Positions 60,536 to 64,000 of a stretch of DNA of 64,000 nt are shown here, piece by piece. A program made the position numbers and the translations under genes. Under the pieces are notes generated by a model. That model saw only the letters and a list, made by a program, of their open reading frames with translations, was not told the origin of the DNA and ran no database searches. The stretch's first letter is position 1; every line of letters begins with the position of its first letter. The DNA is from an uncultured Bacteroidota bacterium (GTDB lineage: Bacteria > Bacteroidota > Bacteroidia > Bacteroidales > P3). The DNA is taken from NCBI GenBank assembly GCA_902771735.1, contig CACXXO010000001.1, forward strand, positions 186,001 through 250,000, given 5' to 3'.

Positions 60536-61860
60536 AACGACTCCTGTCCATAACACTGCTCTTGTTGCTGACCTTGGCAGCCCATGCCGACAAGGTTAAA
60601 GTCCGTCTCTACTCCAACGTAACCATCAAGACTCTCAACATCTCCTTCGACTTGGGTAACTACAACCTCTATGCCGACAACGACCAACTTCTCGAGGATC
60701 AAATAGGCGAAGGGCGTTCAGTCCTCATTCGTCCCGAAGGCAAAATGCTGCATGTAAGCGTCAACGAGACCGACTATGGCACCTTCGCCAACGTCCGTCT
60801 TGAAGCCACCGACACCGCCTGCATCCTCTGTCTCAATCCCGAATCAGGCAAACAGCGCACCTACGAAGGCGACCTCGACATCTCTCTTCTCAAAAGCGGC
60901 AGCCTCCTGATAGTAAACAATGTGGAATTCGAGACTTATTTGGCAGGCGTGGTGCAGAGCGAAATCTACGGCAAGAAATCCGACATCTTCCGCATCCAAG
61001 CCATCATCTCGCGCACTTGGGCTCTCCGCAATATGGGCAAGCACCAAGCCGATGGATACAACTTCTGCGACCAAGTCCACTGCCAAGCCTACCTTAACCG
61101 CTGCATTCGCCCCGACATCATGATGGGAGCCATCCAAAGTAGCGGAGAGACGCTTGTCGATGAATTCGGCGCCCTCATCGAAACGCCATTTCACTCCAAT
61201 TCCGGCGGCGAGACCGCCAACTCAGAGGATGTGTGGCGCGCCGCCCTCCCCTATCTGCGTTCCGTCGCCGACACCTTCTCCCTGGGCATGAAACAAAGCG
61301 ACTGGGTCAAGACCATCAGCCAAGACCGATGGCTCTCCTACTTCGCCAAAACCCACAAGATTGACATCCATGATTCAGCCAATCTCGACACCCTGCTTCA
61401 CTTCACTCAAGAACACCGGTGTGTGCGGCTACTCGGCATCCCGCTAACACGCATCCGTGTCGACTGGCAGCTACGATCCACCTTTTTCTCCATTGAAGTA
61501 GACAGCGCTGCCGGCAACGTCATCCTCCATGGCCACGGCTACGGCCACGGCGTGGGACTTTCTCAGGAAGGCACCATACGAATGGTCGAACTCGGCATCC
61601 CCTACGACTCCATCCTCCGTCACTATTACACAGGGGCGGTTCTCCACCAAGACCCCTACGCCAACCGCAATTATGTCGAGCAATATGTCGACCAGATTGC
61701 CCGCATCATTGAGGAAGACAAAAACAAAAAAACGCAGACTCGTTCGAAAAAAGACGACTGGCTTGGACGTCTCTTCCGGCTCCGCGACCGCGAAGAACGC
61801 GAGGAAATATATATAGAAGAAGAACAAGATAACGAAAAAGATTGGGAATATGACTGGTAA
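60532..61860 (+). CDS. SpoIID/LytB-domain protein
   Basis: This 442-residue protein has a signal peptide (LLSITLLLLLTLAAHA). The SpoIID domain is at about 135-380 with VEFETYLAGVVQSEIYGKKS, QAIISRTWAL, ETPFHSNSGGETANSEDVW and HGHGYGHGVGLSQEG, the family's conserved pieces. SpoIID proteins are lytic transglycosylases acting on peptidoglycan strands without stem peptides. The C-terminal tail (from about 390) is strongly charged and ends in Glu/Asp-rich residues. It overlaps lpxB by 4 bp and the thioredoxin-like gene by 11 bp. Confidence 0.9.
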   Translation: MKRLLSITLLLLLTLAAHADKVKVRLYSNVTIKTLNISFDLGNYNLYADNDQLLEDQIGEGRSVLIRPEGKMLHVSVNETDYGTFANVRLEATDTACILCLNPESGKQRTYEGDLDISLLKSGSLLIVNNVEFETYLAGVVQSEIYGKKSDIFRIQAIISRTWALRNMGKHQADGYNFCDQVHCQAYLNRCIRPDIMMGAIQSSGETLVDEFGALIETPFHSNSGGETANSEDVWRAALPYLRSVADTFSLGMKQSDWVKTISQDRWLSYFAKTHKIDIHDSANLDTLLHFTQEHRCVRLLGIPLTRIRVDWQLRSTFFSIEVDSAAGNVILHGHGYGHGVGLSQEGTIRMVELGIPYDSILRHYYTGAVLHQDPYANRNYVEQYVDQIARIIEEDKNKKTQTRSKKDDWLGRLFRLRDREEREEIYIEEEQDNEKDWEYDW

Positions 61861-62425
61861 ATTAATAACAAACAGAAGGAAATGGCTGATGCGATTGGCC
61901 TGCGCATGCCTATTTTTCAATTTTCATTTTTCATTTTTCAATTCTGCACAGGCTCAAACCCAATGGCACACCCTCGACGAGGCTGCCAATGCCAAAATTG
62001 GATCCAAATTCTATTTCGTCGATTTCTACACCGACTGGTGCGGCTACTGCAAAAAGATGGACCGCGACACTTTCTCCGATCCCACGGTGGCTAAGATTCT
62101 CAACAAATACTTCTATCCTGTGAAGTTCAATGCCGAGAGCACGAAAAAAATCGTCTGGTTCGGTCAGACCTATAAGGGTGTTGGCGGTCGCGGTCGTGCC
62201 CACGAGTTCGCTCGCGGCATCCAAGGATATCCCACAGCGGCACTCTACCGCGCCGACGGCACTCCCTTCCAATCCATTCCAGGCTACATCCCTGCAAAAG
62301 AATTCATCGTCATCCTCTGGTATTTCGCCAGCGGCGACTACGAGCGCTACCCCTACGACCGTTATGCAAAAATCTTCGACAAGGATATTCGCCCCGTCAT
62401 GGAAAAAGAACTTAAAACGAAATAA
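61850..62425 (+). CDS. Exported thioredoxin-like protein with CGYC active site
   Basis: This 191-residue protein has a thioredoxin-like fold with FVDFYTDWCGYCKKMDRDTF, in the style of periplasmic thiol-disulfide proteins (DUF255/thioredoxin_7 type), and a late cis-Pro segment (GIQGYPTAALYRADGTPF). The signal peptide is odd: its hydrophobic core FFNFHFSFFNS is encoded by TTTTCA-type iterated DNA, ending in AQAQ for cleavage. The start at 61850 overlaps the SpoIID gene; an internal ATG at 61889 would still keep the signal core. ftsY follows by 2 bp. Confidence 0.88.
   Translation: MTGKLITNRRKWLMRLACACLFFNFHFSFFNSAQAQTQWHTLDEAANAKIGSKFYFVDFYTDWCGYCKKMDRDTFSDPTVAKILNKYFYPVKFNAESTKKIVWFGQTYKGVGGRGRAHEFARGIQGYPTAALYRADGTPFQSIPGYIPAKEFIVILWYFASGDYERYPYDRYAKIFDKDIRPVMEKELKTK
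61909..61950 (+). repeat. AT-rich iterated DNA forming the signal-peptide core
   Basis: The stretch is made of ATTTTTCAATTTTCATTTTT-like units and encodes the hydrophobic core of the signal peptide. It is related in wording to insert 2 of mfd and the insert in rimO. Confidence 0.75.
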
Positions 62426-62427
62426 AT

Positions 62428-63399
62428 ATGGGACTTTTCGATTTCTTACGCAAAACCAAAGAGGAAGAAAAGCAAACCCTTGACCAAGGATTGCAGAAGA
62501 CCAAGTCCAGTTTCTTCCAGAAACTCACCAAGTCCATCCTCGGCAAAACCACCGTCGACGACGAAGTGCTCGACAACCTCGAGGAAACCCTCATCACCTC
62601 CGACGTGGGCGTCGACACCACCCTGAAAATCATCGACCACCTTCAGGATCGCATCCGACGCGACCGCTACATCTCCACCACCGAACTCAACTCCATCCTC
62701 CGGGCCGAGATCTCGCAACTGCTGCGCAAACCTGCCAACGACACCGAGAATCTCTTCCCCTCCGATTTCGACGCCCCACTGCCCAAGCGACCCTATGTCA
62801 TCCTCGTTGTCGGTGTCAATGGCGTTGGCAAAACCACCACCATCGCCAAGCTGGCCTACCGCTATAAAGCCGCCGGCAAAAAAGTGATGCTCGGTGCCGC
62901 CGATACCTTCCGCGCCGCCGCTGTCGAGCAATTGCAACTCTGGGCCGACCGCGTCGAAGTCCCTATCGTGCAGCAGGGCATGAATGCCGACCCTGCCTCC
63001 GTGGCCTACGACACCCTCCAGTCGGCCCTCGCCAAGGACATCGACGTAGTCATTATTGACACCGCCGGGCGTCTGCACAATAAAATAGGGCTCATGAACG
63101 AGCTTTCCAAGATACGGAAAGTGATGCAGAAACTTGTTCCCGACGCGCCACATGAAGTGCTCCTCGTCCTCGATGCCTCCACCGGACAGAACGCCATTGA
63201 GCAGGCACGCCAGTTCACCCAGGCCACCGACGTCAACGCTTTGGCTCTCACCAAACTCGACGGCACAGCCAAAGGCGGCGTCATCATCGGCATCTCCGAC
63301 CAGTTCCACATCCCCGTGCGCTATATCGGCCTCGGCGAGAAAATGACCGACCTCCAGCTTTTCAATCCCGACGACTTCGTCGATTCCCTGTTCGACTAA
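62428..63399 (+). CDS. ftsY: Signal recognition particle receptor FtsY
   Basis: This 323-residue protein has a short charged N-terminus, an N domain (about 25-100) and a G domain with GVNGVGKTTTIAKL (129-142), DTFRAAAVEQLQLW, IDTAGRLHNK and LTKLDGTAKGGVIIGI. It lacks the long acidic A domain of E. coli FtsY, as in most Bacteroidota. It docks ribosome-nascent-chain complexes with SRP at the membrane, upstream of SecYEG and YidC. Confidence 0.97.
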   Translation: MGLFDFLRKTKEEEKQTLDQGLQKTKSSFFQKLTKSILGKTTVDDEVLDNLEETLITSDVGVDTTLKIIDHLQDRIRRDRYISTTELNSILRAEISQLLRKPANDTENLFPSDFDAPLPKRPYVILVVGVNGVGKTTTIAKLAYRYKAAGKKVMLGAADTFRAAAVEQLQLWADRVEVPIVQQGMNADPASVAYDTLQSALAKDIDVVIIDTAGRLHNKIGLMNELSKIRKVMQKLVPDAPHEVLLVLDASTGQNAIEQARQFTQATDVNALALTKLDGTAKGGVIIGISDQFHIPVRYIGLGEKMTDLQLFNPDDFVDSLFD

Positions 63400-63431
63400 C
63401 GCACCAACACATTAACGCACTAACGCATTGA
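63400..63431 (+). repeat. Octamer tandem repeat before rimO (AACGCATT type)
   Basis: Four imperfect 8-nt units (AACGCACC, AACACATT, AACGCACT, AACGCATT) fill the ftsY-rimO spacer. The rimO start codon TTG lies inside the last unit. Confidence 0.75.
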
Positions 63432-64000
63432 GAATAAACATCATAACCCTCGGCTGTAGCAAAAACACTGTCGACAGCGAACATCTCGCGGGCACTCTCA
63501 TAGCCGCCGGCCATAAAGTCTTTTTCGATGGCCAACAAACCACACAGCCATCCCGTCGTTCGGCCACCCGGTTCGATGCCGTCATCATCAACACCTGCGG
63601 CTTCATTGGCGACGCCAAGGAAGAGAGCATCAACACCATCCTCGAGGTTGTAGGGAAGCGCCACACCGCGTCCGCACAAAAAATCATCGTATGCGGATGT
63701 CTCGTCGAACGCTATAAAGAAGAGCTTCGGAAGGAAATCCCGGAAGTCGACGCCTGGTTCGGTGTCCACGAATGGGACAAGATAATTGAAAATTTGGAAT
63801 TGAAAATTGAAAATCATTCGGGTACGGAAGCCCATTCTCAATTCCCAATTCCCAATTCCCAATCTGCCCGCCCTCTTTCCACCCCAAGCCACTATGCCTA
63901 CCTCAAAATCGCCGAGGGCTGCAACCGCAGCTGCTCCTACTGCGCCATCCCCCTCATCCGCGGCGCCCACAAATCGATACCCATCGACGAACTGGTTGCC
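63428..64000 (+). CDS. rimO: Ribosomal protein S12 methylthiotransferase RimO, 3' end off window
   Basis: Reading from the TTG at 63428, about 191 residues are visible. The N-terminal UPF0004 domain starts MRINIITLGCSKNTVDSEHL (Cys10), then IINTCGFIGDAKEESI and IIVCGCLVERYKEE. The radical SAM site is EGCNRSCSYCAIPL (Cys165, 169, 172). RimO adds a methylthio group to Asp of ribosomal protein S12. I chose the TTG because the family starts at this point and no ATG lies upstream in frame. A low-complexity linker insert (about residues 117-150) is longer than in homologues. The TRAM domain is outside the window. Confidence 0.93.
   Translation, partial: MRINIITLGCSKNTVDSEHLAGTLIAAGHKVFFDGQQTTQPSRRSATRFDAVIINTCGFIGDAKEESINTILEVVGKRHTASAQKIIVCGCLVERYKEELRKEIPEVDAWFGVHEWDKIIENLELKIENHSGTEAHSQFPIPNSQSARPLSTPSHYAYLKIAEGCNRSCSYCAIPLIRGAHKSIPIDELVA
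63783..63862 (+). repeat. AT-rich in-frame insert in rimO
   Basis: The left half is GAAAATTTGGAATTGAAAAT-type units, and the right half is iterated CAATTCCCAATTCCCAATT, close to the inverse of the first. They are separated by about 15 bp. The stretch is translated as a linker between the UPF0004 and radical SAM domains. Confidence 0.72.

Overview
The window comes from a bacterium of the order Bacteroidales (phylum Bacteroidota). The evidence is the recurring promoter signature TAnnTTTG (TATCTTTG, TATATTTG, TATTTTTG) with a TTTG box about 20 nt upstream, weak Shine-Dalgarno sites, a long Ala/Glu tail on ribosomal protein S16, and phylum-typical proteins: PorX, GldF/GldG, a BspA-like protein with a type IX secretion tail, NhaD, DUF4491 and OMP_b-brl_3 barrels. 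Coding DNA is GC-rich and spacers are AT-rich. Genus cannot be fixed from the sequence alone. There is no rRNA, tRNA, CRISPR array, prophage or transposase gene; this reads as ordinary chromosome with scattered short repeats.

Layout. 0-2 kb: partial DksA/TraR zinc-finger protein and the rpsP-rimM operon, all leftward. 1.7-5.4 kb: a probable metal-acquisition block (small Cys/His-rich exported protein, TonB-dependent receptor, DUF4491 protein, ZIP transporter). 5.6-7.0 kb: glmM-type phosphohexomutase ending in a strong terminator. 7.0-18.4 kb, leftward: PspC, M3 peptidase, thioredoxin-like protein, mnmE, membrane protein, uvrA, a secreted protein and porX. 18.9-22.4 kb: mfd. 22.4-30.4 kb, leftward: two hypotheticals, purA, an orphan transketolase N-half, a lipoprotein, an EndoG-type nuclease, a beta-CASP metallo-hydrolase and a secreted leucine-rich protein. 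30.9-36.6 kb, rightward: yidC, nhaD and two envelope proteins. 36.8-47.2 kb, leftward: M16 peptidase, then an envelope operon of outer-membrane barrel, YbjQ, ABC ATPase, two related permeases, lipoproteins and a GntR/YtrA-type regulator. 47.7-50.1 kb: a Wzz-like and a Wzy/WaaL-like gene. 50.1-52.0 kb: a ClC protein and, divergently, an OmpA-like lipoprotein. 53.2-64.0 kb, rightward: M28-like protein, fused GldF-GldG, DUF4340, surE, a small membrane protein, lpxB, a SpoIID-like protein, a thioredoxin-like protein, ftsY and the start of rimO.

Genes that work together: DNA repair (uvrA, mfd), envelope assembly (yidC, ftsY, lpxB, glmM, Wzz/Wzy pair), the secretion and gliding axis (porX, T9SS-type cargo, GldFG), and the GntR-controlled ABC/outer-membrane operon. 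That operon has a perfect 22-bp palindrome placed over its predicted transcription start.

Two repeat systems are not explained by genes. The first is seven intergenic copies of a long palindrome built from the word CCTACCAACTCCTACC and its complement. At least one copy carries a compensated arm change, and several are followed by terminator-like hairpins. The second is short AT-rich iterated words (TTTTCAATTTTCAATT and similar) that lie in spacers and also inside reading frames, where they are translated in Mfd, RimO and the signal peptide of a thioredoxin-like protein.
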